Shown: positions 1 to 9,912, counted from the first letter of the stretch. The stretch is DNA of 64,000 bases from Oscillospiraceae bacterium (GCA_015066105.1 SVOY01000010.1:19453-83452), one strand, 5' to 3'. Notes: generated by a model not told the origin, from the sequence alone. Program-made: numbers and translations.

Positions 1-1187
1 GAGTTTTCTTCTGTAACGGTCACCCTTTCATAAAGCGGGTGGCTTTTTATTGTTTCCATAAGGCAGTCGCGCTGTGTGCGGTAAAAGTTCCGCATACGGT
101 TAATGTGCTTTTCAAAATGCCCCTTTTCAATAAAAGAGGCGAGGGTGTACTGCTCAAAGTTTGCAACGGTGCAGGAATAAAAGCTCAGCTTCTCGTTGTA
201 TTTTTTCATCAACGCCTCGGGCAGTATCATATAGCTTATTCGTATTGTCGGTGTCAGTGATTTTGAAAAGGTGTTGATGTAAATTACCTTTTCAAGCACG
301 TCAATGCTCTGCAAAGAGGGGATAGGCTTGCCCAAAAGGCGGAATTCGCTGTCGTAATCGTCTTCTATTATGTATCGCTCCTGCGATTTTGATGCCCAGG
401 AAAGAAGCTCGTAGCGGCGGCTTACGGGTGTTACAATGCCCGTGGGAAAGTGGTGCGATGGCGAAATGTGAAGCACATCTGCCTTGCTTTTTTCAAGCAT
501 ATTCACATCTATGCCCTGGGTATCAAGAGGCACGTGAACACAGTCAACCTCGTTGGCCTTGTAAATGTGGTGGATTTTTCTGTAGCCCGGGTCCTCAAGG
601 GCATAACGCTTGCCTCTGCCCAAAAGCTGAATTATCAGCGAATAAAGGTATTCCGTTCCGGCACCGATGATAATCCTGTCGGCGCTTACCTTCATTCCGC
701 GGAACTGAAAAAGGCAGTCGGCTATTGCTTTTCTCAGCTCATATATTCCCTGACCCGGTGAACTGACCATAAGCTTTTTGCGTTCATCTGACATTGTTTC
801 GCGCATCAGCCTTGTCCACGTTACAAAGGGAAAGTTGTCGCTTGACGTGTTGTTTTTCACAAAATCAGCAAAAAACTCATTCTCACCGTGCGCTTCTGAC
901 CTTGCTTCTTCGGGCGCTTCCGTCGTCTTGAGCTCTGCCGCCGAGGCAATGTGTGACACAAAAAAGCCGCTTTTAGGCACGGAGTAAATATAGCCCTCTG
1001 CCATAAGCTGACCGTAGGCGGACTCTACTGTTATGGTGCTGATGTCAAGATTTTTTGCAAGTGCCCTTTTTGAGGGAAGCTTTTCATCCGGTGCAAGGCG
1101 GAAGGAGAGAATGTCCTCCTTTATGCAGGTGTAAAGATATTCGTAAAGGCTCATACCGTTTCTGTTTTCAAAGGAGTATGTGAGCAT
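1..1187 (-). CDS. pdxR: MocR/PdxR-type GntR-family regulator with aminotransferase-like domain (3' end outside window)
   Basis: Minus-strand reading from ATG at 1187 gives MLTYSFENRNGMSLYEYLYTCIKEDILSFRLAPDEKLPSKRALAKNLDISTITVESAYGQLMAEGYIYSVPKSGFFV (wHTH GntR) followed by aminotransferase-I-like sequence (YIIEDDYDSEFR...SKSLTPTIRISYMILP); open to window edge; divergent from a pyridoxal kinase gene. Confidence 0.85.
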   Translation of the reverse strand, partial: MLTYSFENRNGMSLYEYLYTCIKEDILSFRLAPDEKLPSKRALAKNLDISTITVESAYGQLMAEGYIYSVPKSGFFVSHIASAAELKTTEAPEEARSEAHGENEFFADFVKNNTSSDNFPFVTWTRLMRETMSDERKKLMVSSPGQGIYELRKAIADCLFQFRGMKVSADRIIIGAGTEYLYSLIIQLLGRGKRYALEDPGYRKIHHIYKANEVDCVHVPLDTQGIDVNMLEKSKADVLHISPSHHFPTGIVTPVSRRYELLSWASKSQERYIIEDDYDSEFRLLGKPIPSLQSIDVLEKVIYINTFSKSLTPTIRISYMILPEALMKKYNEKLSFYSCTVANFEQYTLASFIEKGHFEKHINRMRNFYRTQRDCLMETIKSHPLYERVTVTEEN

Positions 1188-1254
1188 ATATATTCACCTC
1201 AACTGACTATATAAATTAAATTGATTTTGGTTATTTCAATATGGTCACAAATAG

Positions 1255-1260
1255 TATAAT
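1255..1260 (+). promoter_or_regulatory. -10 element (TATAAT) of pdxK promoter, poor -35
   Basis: TATAAT about 50 nt upstream of the pdxK ATG; no good -35 at 16-18 nt, compatible with activator dependence. Confidence 0.4.
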
Positions 1261-1310
1261 ATATAGAAAAGCTTTTGTAAACAGTATTTTCAATATTGAG
1301 GTGTTTTTAA

Positions 1311-2141
1311 ATGAAAAGAATAGTAACAATCCAGGATATCTCCTGCGTAGGCAAATGCTCACTTACGGTTGCACTGCCCATAATTTCAGCAATGGGCGTT
1401 GAAGCCGCAATTATTCCCACGGCTGTGCTTTCAACCCACACAATGTTTCCCGAGTTTACCGTAAAGGACCTTACAAGCGAAATCAAGCCTATTACCGCTC
1501 ATTGGAAAAGGGCAGGCTTCGGCTTTGACGGAATTTATACGGGCTACCTCGGCTCATTTGAGCAGATTGACCTTATGAAGGAGCTTTTTGCCGATTTTAA
1601 AACAGAGGACAACATTATTCTTGTTGACCCTGCAATGGCTGATAACGGTAAGCTTTATCCTGCCTTTGACGAGGCCTATGCAAAGTATATGGCCACACTT
1701 TGTGCCAAGGCAGATATGATAGTGCCCAATGTTACCGAGGCTTGCTTTATGCTTGGTGCTGAGTATAAGGAAAGCTACGACGAAGCTTACATAAAGGAGC
1801 TTTTGGGCGGCCTTTCCGCACTTGGTGCAAGATATGCCGTGCTCACGGGCGTAGGCTTTAAAGAGGGCAAAACGGGCGTAATGGGCTATGATAAGGTTAA
1901 CGACGAGTATTTTTACTTTGAGCAGGATAAGCTTCCCTGCGCATATCACGGCACAGGCGACATTTTCTCAAGCACCTGTATGGGAGCGATGACTCTCGGC
2001 CTTGATTGGAAAAAGGCACTTACCGTTGCCGCAAAGTATACTGCAGAGTGCATCCGCATCACCTTTGAAACACCGGGCTCAAACACCTACGGCGTTGATT
2101 TTGAAAGGGCAGTGCCTTACCTGCTTGAACTGTTAAAGTAA
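1311..2141 (+). CDS. pdxK: pyridoxal/pyridoxamine kinase (PfkB-like)
   Basis: ORF 276 aa: VTIQDISCVGKCSLTVALPIISAMG..., LVDPAMADNGKLY, HGTGDIFSS ribokinase-like motif. Confidence 0.85.
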   Translation: MKRIVTIQDISCVGKCSLTVALPIISAMGVEAAIIPTAVLSTHTMFPEFTVKDLTSEIKPITAHWKRAGFGFDGIYTGYLGSFEQIDLMKELFADFKTEDNIILVDPAMADNGKLYPAFDEAYAKYMATLCAKADMIVPNVTEACFMLGAEYKESYDEAYIKELLGGLSALGARYAVLTGVGFKEGKTGVMGYDKVNDEYFYFEQDKLPCAYHGTGDIFSSTCMGAMTLGLDWKKALTVAAKYTAECIRITFETPGSNTYGVDFERAVPYLLELLK

Positions 2142-2188
2142 GCAATTCAAAAGCTCTGTTCATCAATTGCTTTTGAACCCATAAAAGT

Positions 2189-2226
2189 ACAACCGTTGAC
2201 TGTAAAAATCAACGGTTGTTTTTTTG
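2189..2226 (+). terminator. Rho-independent terminator
   Basis: acaaccgttgac-tgtaaaaa-tcaacggttgt followed by ttttttg. Confidence 0.8.
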
Positions 2227-2275
2227 TTTAATTGCGGAGCCTTGCCCCCAAAGTCCACAAGCTTCTGATTTAAAA

Positions 2276-2308
2276 AAGCTCAGCACTGCTGTGCTGAGCT
2301 TTCTTTTA
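2276..2308 (-). terminator. hairpin terminator
   Basis: aagctcagcactgctgtgctgagctt near-perfect inverted repeat directly after the 2311-2499 minus gene. Confidence 0.6.
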
Positions 2309-2310
2309 AC

Positions 2311-2499
2311 TTATGCCTGTGTTTCTGAAATGAAATCAGCTTCCATGCAGGAGCAGGAAACATAGTTCTCTCTGTCGTCTGCGTTCTTAGCCTTTTTCTT
2401 TTCGATAAGCTTTGTAACAGCAATATAAATACCTGCAACTGCTGCTGCAACCGCAATAATAATAGCTACAATTTTTGCAATTTTCTTAAATGTTTCCAT
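2311..2499 (-). CDS. small single-TM membrane protein
   Basis: METFKKIAKIVAIIIAVAAAVAGIYIAVTKLIEKKK...; GGAGG RBS upstream supports the internal Met at 2499. Confidence 0.5.
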   Translation of the reverse strand: METFKKIAKIVAIIIAVAAAVAGIYIAVTKLIEKKKAKNADDRENYVSCSCMEADFISETQA

Positions 2500-2573
2500 G
2501 GTTTGTTCCTCCATAAATATTATTACTCAATAATTATATCATCACAAACTTTTTAAGTCAATAGTTTTCGCCT

Positions 2574-3530
2574 TTAATTATAATTTATAGTGTAATTACT
2601 TGTGTAAGTGCCTTCCATTGTTATGCTCACGTTGATTATCATTTTACCCGTGCCGCCGCCCTTTGAGCTGAGTTTGTGCTCAATTGAGGTTATTCGTCCC
2701 TCTGAGTCAAAAACGGCCTTAACGGTTGAGGGTGCATAATCAATGTTCAGCTCTGTCATCGTTGCCCCTGAGGGAACGAGTGCTGAGGGGTCAATTACCT
2801 CAACCATTGTTGAAAGGTTTGCGGCAGGCGAATACATCGTCTGTGACTCTGCCTTGAGTGTCAGCGTTACTGTGTAGCCGCCGTCGGCGTTTGCCGTTGC
2901 AGCTGCCTCGGTTACTGCATCGGGGCTGCACTGTGCCGCAGCGTTAAGCGGAGCTATTGTTGAATTCGGGGTCTCTCCCGTTGCCGCATCCTTTCCGCCG
3001 ATAAAGGTATAGCTTTCGGGCTCGGGGGGAGCGATAAGGTTGTTTGCAAAATCCATTACCGTGTTTTTCAATGCCGAGCCGCCCGTCATCTGTACGTCTG
3101 TGATGTTAACATTGAGAGTGTCAACCTTGTCCATTTTAAAATTCTGAGTGTTTTTAAGCGCATTTACACCGTTGACATAAGCGTTGATAATCTCATTTGT
3201 CCCCTTGGGTACAGAGCCTTCATTCTTTTTGGTCGTCGTCTCAGTAGTATCACTCACGGAAGGTGCTTTGGTTGTTGTGCTTGTGCTTGCAGGTGCATTT
3301 GTCGGCTGAGTGGGGGAGGGGCCGAAAATGCTCTGCGTGCTTGCCGCGGTTGACGGCGCAGTTGTTGAGGGCGGAAGTGTAATTCCCGTTGTAATCTGCT
3401 CATTACCGCCCACGGGCACCTGCGCGCTCCGGCGGCTTCTTACGGTGTAGGCTATTGCAAAGGTTATGCAGAAAACCCACACCGAGGCTACAACAATGCA
3501 TGAAAGCTGTAGAAATTTTTTCTGTGTCAT
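2574..3530 (-). CDS. membrane-anchored extracellular protein with Thr/Ser/Pro-rich linker
   Basis: ORF 318 aa: N-terminal TM, TTTAPSTAASTQS... linker, globular C-terminus. Confidence 0.6.
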   Translation of the reverse strand: MTQKKFLQLSCIVVASVWVFCITFAIAYTVRSRRSAQVPVGGNEQITTGITLPPSTTAPSTAASTQSIFGPSPTQPTNAPASTSTTTKAPSVSDTTETTTKKNEGSVPKGTNEIINAYVNGVNALKNTQNFKMDKVDTLNVNITDVQMTGGSALKNTVMDFANNLIAPPEPESYTFIGGKDAATGETPNSTIAPLNAAAQCSPDAVTEAAATANADGGYTVTLTLKAESQTMYSPAANLSTMVEVIDPSALVPSGATMTELNIDYAPSTVKAVFDSEGRITSIEHKLSSKGGGTGKMIINVSITMEGTYTSNYTINYN

Positions 3531-3610
3531 TTGTTTTATCCTCTCGGAAAAAGGATTTTTTATAAAATCAAGGGATACCGGATAAGTATCCCTTGATTAA
3601 AGTTGCTTGC

Positions 3611-6600
3611 TTATCTTGTAAAGGTATAAGAGAAGCTTGAGGTGCCGGTGATGGGAATCTTGAATTCCATTGTGTCACCCTTTTCGAGTGATACACCGCT
3701 ATCGTTGGAATCCTCTGAAACAGTCATGCTCATTGAGAACTTGCCCGTGAAGGGTGCGTTTGCAGTGTAGGATTTGAGAACGTAGTCCGAAGCGATTACA
3801 GCCTGAACGGTTGTTTCACCTACTACAACCTCTTCTGTCTTAAGGCCGTCCTGAGAGAAGCTTGTTGAATTGAGCACTGAAAGGAAGCCGTCGTGATAAT
3901 AGGGGTTGTTCTTTTCCTGCTTGAGCTTGAAGGAAACTGAAAGGCTGCCGTCTGAATTCTTTGTAGACTTGAAGTCCTTGATACCCTTTGACCATGCAGT
4001 GGGGTTGTTACCGTTGTAAAGGTAAGCAGCTCTTGTTGAGTTTGTGTTGGGCTCGATAAAGTTCTTGAGTGTAACAGTAACGTTGTTTTCGTCCTTTGTC
4101 TCGCCGTTTGTGAAGGTGAAGTTGTAGTTGTTGTTTTCAACAATATCGTTTGCAAGCTCGTCTTTAAGAAGACCGCCTAAAAGAGCACCGAGAATCAAGT
4201 TTTCTTTTCCGTTGACATAAATCTGAAGGTCGCCGCACTTGGTGGAGATTGAAGAACTGAACTTAACACCGATGCTGTCCTGATAATTCTTTGTGTTGTT
4301 TATCGCCTGTGTGAGATAAAGAAGCTGGCTGTTAACTGAAGCTGAGTCGCTGTTGTTTACCTTAAGTGCATTTGTCTTAACGGTGAGTAAGCCCGTACCG
4401 CTGAGGGTCTTGTTGCTGCTGTCATGAGCGACAACGGTGAGTGAGTGGATTGAGTCGGGTGCAAGTGCAACCTTGAGCACGTATTTGTCACCGCTCTTTG
4501 TGAGCTCGCTTACGTTATAGGTTGTGCAGTTATACATAATAAAGGGATAGTATGAGTTGATTGTATAGCTTGCAACGTTTTCATAAGCGGGAACCTTGAT
4601 TTCGGTGTAATAATCACCCACGCTGATGTCGATATCGGCTGTATCGCCGGTAACTACATCGGAGGTAATGCCTGCGTAGCCGTTTGCATCAACAACGCGC
4701 ACACGGTAAATTTCTGCCCTTGAAGCGGCAGGCTTGTCTGCGAGTGCAGTTTCTGTTGTTGAAATAATGCTGTCCTCTGTCAGCTTTTCGTATGCCTTGA
4801 ACTTACCGTCGTTGAAGTCGAATACGGTCCAATCCTTTGCCTGGAGAGAATCAAATCTTTCAACAACATAACCCTTTGCACCGCTTACCTCTGTCCATAC
4901 AAGCTCAATTGAGTTTGTGCCCGAAGCGGTGGAAACTTTTGTTTTTGCCGTGCTGAGGGTTCTTACGGAAACTGCTGATGAATATGCACCGTAGGTCTTT
5001 GTGCCGGAGTTGTTTACATAAGCGCGCACTCTTACCGAATAAGCGGTGCCGGCCTTAAGGCTCTTGATTGTTGCGGTTGTGCCTGTTGTTTCGGGTGCGG
5101 ATGTCCAGTTGCTGCCGTCAGCCGAATACTGAATCTGATACTTTGCAGCGCCTGTTACCTTGCCCCAGCTTACGGTAACTGTATCTGAGGTTGAAGCAGA
5201 AATGATTACGCCGTTAACATTTGTTGTGCCGGCTGAAATCGTGGGAGCCGCGGGGGCAGTGATGAAGGAGAAACTTGAAGACTCTGCACTCTTTGTGCTG
5301 TTGAGCAATGCTCTTACCTTGAAGGTATACTTTGTGCCTGCCGAAAGGCCGGAAAGAGTGTAGCTTCTTGTTGTGCCGGTGTTAACCCAGGTGCCGGTTT
5401 TGGAGTTGTAAATCTCATAGGCTGTTGCGCCTGTTGAGGCTGTCCAGGTCACCTTGAGTGAGTTGGTTGCGGCACTTGAAAGGCTGATTGTTTTGGGTGC
5501 AAGCACGCTTGTGTATGCAGAAACAGCTGATGAGTAGCTGCCGTAGCTTGTTGCGCTTATATCCTTGACATTGGAGTTCTTTACGTAAGCGCGTACTCTG
5601 AAGTAGTACTTTGTGCCTGCCTTGAGGCTGCTTACCGTTGCCGATGTGCCTGTTGTGGTTGAAAGGCTTGTCCAGTTCTTGCCGTCTGCGGAGTACTGGG
5701 GCTGATAGCCTGCGGCACCCGTTGCCTTGCTCCAGGTGAAGGTGAGTGCGCTTGAGGTGCTCTTTGAGGCCTTTACGCCGCTTACCTTTGCCGGTGTTGT
5801 TATATATGTACGGGTTGCAGATTTTGTTCCGTCATATGAGCCGGAGTATGCTCTTACGATAAATTCGTATTTTGTACCTGCCTTGAGGTTCTTTACTGTA
5901 AGAGTTCTCTTTGTTTTGGTGTTGGTCCACTTCTTTGTGGCCTTGTTGTAAACCTCATAGCCCTTTGCACCGTCAACTGCTGACCAGGCAAGAGAGAGGC
6001 TGTTTGATGTAACGCCCTTGAGCACAAAGGATGAAGGAGCCGTAAGTGCGGGGCCTGTCTTTATTGTTGAGCTGTAGTCGCCGTAAACCTTTTTCTTTGA
6101 AACGGTTCTGTAGGCACGGATACGGAAGCTGTAGGTCTTACCGAGGGTGAGCTTTGAAATTGTCATTGAGGTTTTGGTGGTTGTTTTATAGGTTGTCCAT
6201 TTTTTGTTGCTGTAGCGCTGAACAACGTATCCGCTTGCACCGGAAACCTTTGACCAGGAGAGCTTTACGGAGTTTTTGGTGGGTGAGGACTTTACGGTCT
6301 TTACCTTTGCGGGTACGGGCTTGCCCTTCACCACTGAAGACCAGGAGCTGTAGGTGCTTCTGAGAAGTCCCTTATCAATAGCTCTTACGCGGTAGCGGTA
6401 GGTCTTACCCGTTGTAAGCTTTTTGTCGGTATAGCTTGTTGACTTGGTTGAGCTTGTCAGTGTGGTCCATTTTTTGCCGTCGGTTGAACGCTGAACCTGA
6501 TAGCCGCCGTCAGCACCCTTAACCTCAGACCAGGTGATGGTAACTGAGTTGTAGGTTACGGACTTAACCTTTGCCTTGGGCGCACTGATAGCCGAAGCGA

Positions 6601-6670
6601 TGAGCATGGTTGCAAAAACCGTAACAACGCAGAATGCTAAAGCCAGAGCACCTTTGAATGTTTTTTTCAT
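3611..6670 (-). CDS. secreted multi-fibronectin type III domain protein
   Basis: Signal peptide MKKTFKGALALAFCVVTVFATMLIASA; about 7 FN3 repeats (ITWSEVKGADGGYQVQRSTDGKKWT...YRYRVRA etc.); RBS gaggt supports the start at 6670. Confidence 0.8.
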   Translation of the reverse strand: MKKTFKGALALAFCVVTVFATMLIASAISAPKAKVKSVTYNSVTITWSEVKGADGGYQVQRSTDGKKWTTLTSSTKSTSYTDKKLTTGKTYRYRVRAIDKGLLRSTYSSWSSVVKGKPVPAKVKTVKSSPTKNSVKLSWSKVSGASGYVVQRYSNKKWTTYKTTTKTSMTISKLTLGKTYSFRIRAYRTVSKKKVYGDYSSTIKTGPALTAPSSFVLKGVTSNSLSLAWSAVDGAKGYEVYNKATKKWTNTKTKRTLTVKNLKAGTKYEFIVRAYSGSYDGTKSATRTYITTPAKVSGVKASKSTSSALTFTWSKATGAAGYQPQYSADGKNWTSLSTTTGTSATVSSLKAGTKYYFRVRAYVKNSNVKDISATSYGSYSSAVSAYTSVLAPKTISLSSAATNSLKVTWTASTGATAYEIYNSKTGTWVNTGTTRSYTLSGLSAGTKYTFKVRALLNSTKSAESSSFSFITAPAAPTISAGTTNVNGVIISASTSDTVTVSWGKVTGAAKYQIQYSADGSNWTSAPETTGTTATIKSLKAGTAYSVRVRAYVNNSGTKTYGAYSSAVSVRTLSTAKTKVSTASGTNSIELVWTEVSGAKGYVVERFDSLQAKDWTVFDFNDGKFKAYEKLTEDSIISTTETALADKPAASRAEIYRVRVVDANGYAGITSDVVTGDTADIDISVGDYYTEIKVPAYENVASYTINSYYPFIMYNCTTYNVSELTKSGDKYVLKVALAPDSIHSLTVVAHDSSNKTLSGTGLLTVKTNALKVNNSDSASVNSQLLYLTQAINNTKNYQDSIGVKFSSSISTKCGDLQIYVNGKENLILGALLGGLLKDELANDIVENNNYNFTFTNGETKDENNVTVTLKNFIEPNTNSTRAAYLYNGNNPTAWSKGIKDFKSTKNSDGSLSVSFKLKQEKNNPYYHDGFLSVLNSTSFSQDGLKTEEVVVGETTVQAVIASDYVLKSYTANAPFTGKFSMSMTVSEDSNDSGVSLEKGDTMEFKIPITGTSSFSYTFTR

Positions 6671-6850
6671 TTTCGAATTACCTCCGATCATTTTATGTAA
6701 TTTGTTCTGCAAACAATTATTACCTTGTTTGGCCGTAAAGACACCTATAGCATTATAAGTATATATATAATAGCATATATTGTGTAAAATTACAATTCTT
6801 TTTTCGCTTTAATCTGTTAATTTTTTGTGTGGAAAATTTGTTCTTTGTGC

Positions 6851-6880
6851 AAAGAAAAAGAGACGGGCAACCCCGTCTCG
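6851..6880 (-). terminator. rpsT terminator
   Basis: minus strand gagacggggttgcccgtctc followed by tttttcttt. Confidence 0.75.
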
Positions 6881-6899
6881 CAATTTTCTCTAAACTCAA

Positions 6900-7160
6900 T
6901 TATTTTGAAGCGTTGAGCTTGAGTGTAAGAGCTGACTTCTTTCTTGCAGCATTGTTCTTGTGAAGGAGACCCTTAGCTACAGCCTGGTCAATCTTCTTAA
7001 CTGCGAGCTTAACAGCTACTTCCTTATCCTCGGAGTTCGCTTCGATAGCAGCGTTAGCCTTCTTAAGAGCTGTCTTAAGGGCAGAGTTTGCTGACTTGTT
7101 ACGTGCCTGCTTTGTTGCGTTAACGAGAACACGCTTTTTTGCTGATTTAATGTTTGGCAT
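6900..7160 (-). CDS. rpsT: 30S ribosomal protein S20
   Basis: MPNIKSAKKRVLVNATKQARNKSANSALKTALKKANAAI... Confidence 0.95.
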   Translation of the reverse strand: MPNIKSAKKRVLVNATKQARNKSANSALKTALKKANAAIEANSEDKEVAVKLAVKKIDQAVAKGLLHKNNAARKKSALTLKLNASK

Positions 7161-7317
7161 AATTTACACCTCCTCTTATAGCGTCATGCAGAAAATATAA
7201 TATCATCTTTTGAAACAAAAATCAAGATATTTTTGCAAATTCGGATATACTTTTTTTCAAAGCGCCAATAATAATAGCACATAACTTTGAATAATGCAAT
7301 AGATTACGGAGAAAAAA

Positions 7318-8211
7318 ATGAATTTCAGAACAGATTTGGCCCTTGAAAGGCACGAAAGCGTAAAAGAAAAGGACCTTGCAGGCGTAAAGCTTGAGGTCAA
7401 AGAGTGCAAAAGCATAAAAATCAGCAACATAACCGTTCTTGATGAAAGAGGTGAAAGGGCACTCGGCAAGAAAAAGGGCAGATATATAACCGCGGAGCTG
7501 CCGTCACTTGAAAAAAGTGCCGATATGCTTGAGGATTGGGGCGGTGTACTTTCTGAGGAAATAAGGGGTCTTCTGCCCGAAGCTGAGGGCACCGTGCTTG
7601 TGGTCGGTCTCGGCAACAGAGACATAACCCCCGACGCTCTCGGCCCCGAGTGTATATCTCTTCTGCTTGCCACAAGGCACATAAAGGGTGAGCTTGCCGA
7701 AAGCGTCGGGCTTTCATCGCTTCGCAGTGTTGCGGGCATAGTGCCCGGTGTCCTCGGCAACACGGGCATTGAAACGGCTGAGATACTTAAGGGCATTGTC
7801 GCCCAGATTAAGCCTTCTGCCGTAATCGTGATTGACGCTCTTGCCGCAAGGAGCCTTGAACGCCTGGGCAACACGGTTCAGCTGTGCGATACGGGCGTTT
7901 CACCGGGCTCGGGCGTGGGCAACAAGAGAAAAAGCATTGACGTTGATTTTCTCGGTGTGCCGGTAATTGCCATAGGTGTGCCCACGGTTGTTGACGGCAT
8001 AACCGTTGCCCTTGACGTGATTGAGGCGGGCGGCGTTGAGCTGAGCGAGGAAAAGAAAAGGGATATACTCAGAGGTGAAAAGGGTATGATGGTCACCCCA
8101 AAGGAAATTGACCTTATGATAAAAAGAGCATCAAGGCTCCTTGCTCTTGCCGTAAATATGGCCTTGCAGCCGTCAATGGAGGCTCAGGAAATTATGGCCA
8201 TAGTAGGATAG
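7318..8211 (+). CDS. gpr: GPR endopeptidase (germination protease)
   Basis: MNFRTDLALERHE..., VVGLGNRDITPDALGP, VIVIDALAARS, TGVSPGSGVGNKRK. Confidence 0.95.
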   Translation: MNFRTDLALERHESVKEKDLAGVKLEVKECKSIKISNITVLDERGERALGKKKGRYITAELPSLEKSADMLEDWGGVLSEEIRGLLPEAEGTVLVVGLGNRDITPDALGPECISLLLATRHIKGELAESVGLSSLRSVAGIVPGVLGNTGIETAEILKGIVAQIKPSAVIVIDALAARSLERLGNTVQLCDTGVSPGSGVGNKRKSIDVDFLGVPVIAIGVPTVVDGITVALDVIEAGGVELSEEKKRDILRGEKGMMVTPKEIDLMIKRASRLLALAVNMALQPSMEAQEIMAIVG

Positions 8212-8302
8212 GGTGACGAGCATAATCCGATAAGGCTTATCAGGTTCGGTAAAGCTGTAATTATTTTTGTGTGCCGTGAATAAGCATATCATATAAAAAA
8301 GT

Positions 8303-9433
8303 ATGGTGGGGGCTTTTATGGTGCGCTTGAAAAAATCCGGCATAAGGCTTATAACGTGTACGGCACTTGCCTTGTTTGCCGTGCTTTTGCTCAGCCTTTT
8401 CCCTGCGCAGTCAGCCTCGCTTATTTCTGAGCTGACCTTATACAGCGTTAAAAGCTATTTTCCTGCGTATTCAGCCAAAGAGGAAGCGGCAAAGGCCGTT
8501 GCCGCCACCGTGACCGAAAAAAAGGCAGCAGAAAGCACCGAAAAGCAGGAAAAGACGAATTCCGCTGAGCTGACAGAAACCGATGAAGACATAAAAAAGC
8601 TGATGAAGGAGGCTGAAAAAGCCACTGCCAAGGAAAAAAAGGGCGGGGCAATAACCGATTACACCTTTACAACCGACGGCGTTACCGACAGCTTTGAGAA
8701 TGTGAGGGTGAAAAACACCAACAAAACCAAAATCAGCATTGAACAAAAGCTTGAAGAAAAGCTTGAGCTTACCGTGAACAAAAATGAGCCGGCCGTGCTT
8801 ATTTATCACACCCACACAACGGAGACCTATCAGCTTCTTGACCGTGATTTTTTTGCAAAGGATTTTGCCTCGCGAAGCAACGACAGCGGCAAAAATATGG
8901 TGCGTGTGGGTAAGGCGATATGTGATGAGCTTGAAAAACGCGGCTATAAGGTCATTCACGACACAACGGTTTACGACAAAACCTATTCTGGGGCATATTA
9001 CCGCTCAGAGGATGCCGCAAGGGCTCTGCTTGAAAAATACCCGTCAATAAAAATCACCCTTGACATTCACCGTGATGCAATTCAAAGCGGCAGCACAAAA
9101 ACAAGGCCCGTTGCTGAAATAAACGGCAAAAAGGCGGCTCAGATTATGATTGTTACGGGCTGTCAGGAGGAGGGCAACGGCATAACCGATTTGCCCGAAT
9201 GGGAGAAAAATCTCGCCTTTGCCCTTAAGCTTCAGCAGAATATGGAAAGCTCCTTCAAGGGTCTCACCCGTCCCGTTTTCTTCTGCGACAGGAGCTATAA
9301 TATGGGGCTTACACCGCTTTCACTTTTGGTTGAGGTGGGCACCGATGCAAACACCCTTGAGCAGGCAGTTTATTCGGGAAAAATGTTCGGCGTTGCCCTT
9401 GCACAGCTTCTTGAAGAATATGAGGAGAAATAA
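8303..9433 (+). CDS. spoIIP: stage II sporulation protein P
   Basis: AVLIYHTHTTETYQ, IHRDAIQSG, VGTDANTLEQA: SpoIIP amidase/endopeptidase motifs. Confidence 0.9.
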   Translation: MVGAFMVRLKKSGIRLITCTALALFAVLLLSLFPAQSASLISELTLYSVKSYFPAYSAKEEAAKAVAATVTEKKAAESTEKQEKTNSAELTETDEDIKKLMKEAEKATAKEKKGGAITDYTFTTDGVTDSFENVRVKNTNKTKISIEQKLEEKLELTVNKNEPAVLIYHTHTTETYQLLDRDFFAKDFASRSNDSGKNMVRVGKAICDELEKRGYKVIHDTTVYDKTYSGAYYRSEDAARALLEKYPSIKITLDIHRDAIQSGSTKTRPVAEINGKKAAQIMIVTGCQEEGNGITDLPEWEKNLAFALKLQQNMESSFKGLTRPVFFCDRSYNMGLTPLSLLVEVGTDANTLEQAVYSGKMFGVALAQLLEEYEEK

Positions 9434-9654
9434 TGGAATTAAAGCGAATATTAAGGCAGTACGCATTCACCCTTGTTGTTATAATGTGTATCGGTCTGCT
9501 TCTGTCAGGCTTTGCCACAGTGAGAGAAAAAACACGGTATAATATGGATATGACACCCTATGAGACCGTGGAAATTACAGATATAGGTAAAAAAATATCT
9601 GAATTTGTCAAAAATTTCTTGACATACAGCCTCAATAGTGCTAATATTGTCTAA
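9433..9654 (+). CDS. small single-TM protein, start overlaps spoIIP stop
   Basis: 73 aa; MELKRILRQYAFTLVVIMCIGLLLSGFA; ATG overlaps the end of spoIIP. Confidence 0.5.
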   Translation: MELKRILRQYAFTLVVIMCIGLLLSGFATVREKTRYNMDMTPYETVEITDIGKKISEFVKNFLTYSLNSANIV

Positions 9655-9670
9655 ACCGAATAAATCAATT

Positions 9671-9832
9671 AAAGATAGAGGCGCGGTTGACAAAAGTACC
9701 GTGGGCATTAAATGGGCTGTCGCAAGGTCCGTTCACGCAAAAGGGGAGACCGCCGAAGACATCAGGCGAAAGATGCTCTGGGCGAAGGGAATAACATCTC
9801 TTCGACTGTCGCAATTTTGCGGAGTGCTATTA
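9671..9832 (+). promoter_or_regulatory. lysine riboswitch (L box)
   Basis: AAAGATAGAGGCGCGGttgacAAAAGTA...AAAGGGGAGACCGCCGAAG...GACTGTCGCAATTTTGCGGAGTGCTAT matches L-box conserved blocks; upstream of dapA. Confidence 0.9.
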
Positions 9833-9876
9833 TAATTGTCACATACAGTATTTTCGTACTGTTACGGCTGTCATTT

Positions 9877-9912
9877 TACACTCGATGCAAAATCGGGTGT
9901 TTGTTTTTGTAA
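9877..9912 (+). terminator. riboswitch-associated intrinsic terminator
   Basis: acactcgat-gcaaa-atcgggtgt followed by ttgtttttg, between L box and dapA. Confidence 0.7.

Noticed and set aside
3823-6363. ORFs on either strand overlapping the FN3 gene (e.g. 3823-4155, 5160-5363, 5727-5951, 6154-6363)
   Set aside because: Out-of-frame or antisense readings of low-complexity Thr/Ser-rich repeats
9638-9912. 65-66 aa ORFs upstream of dapA
   Set aside because: Overlap the lysine riboswitch and its terminator
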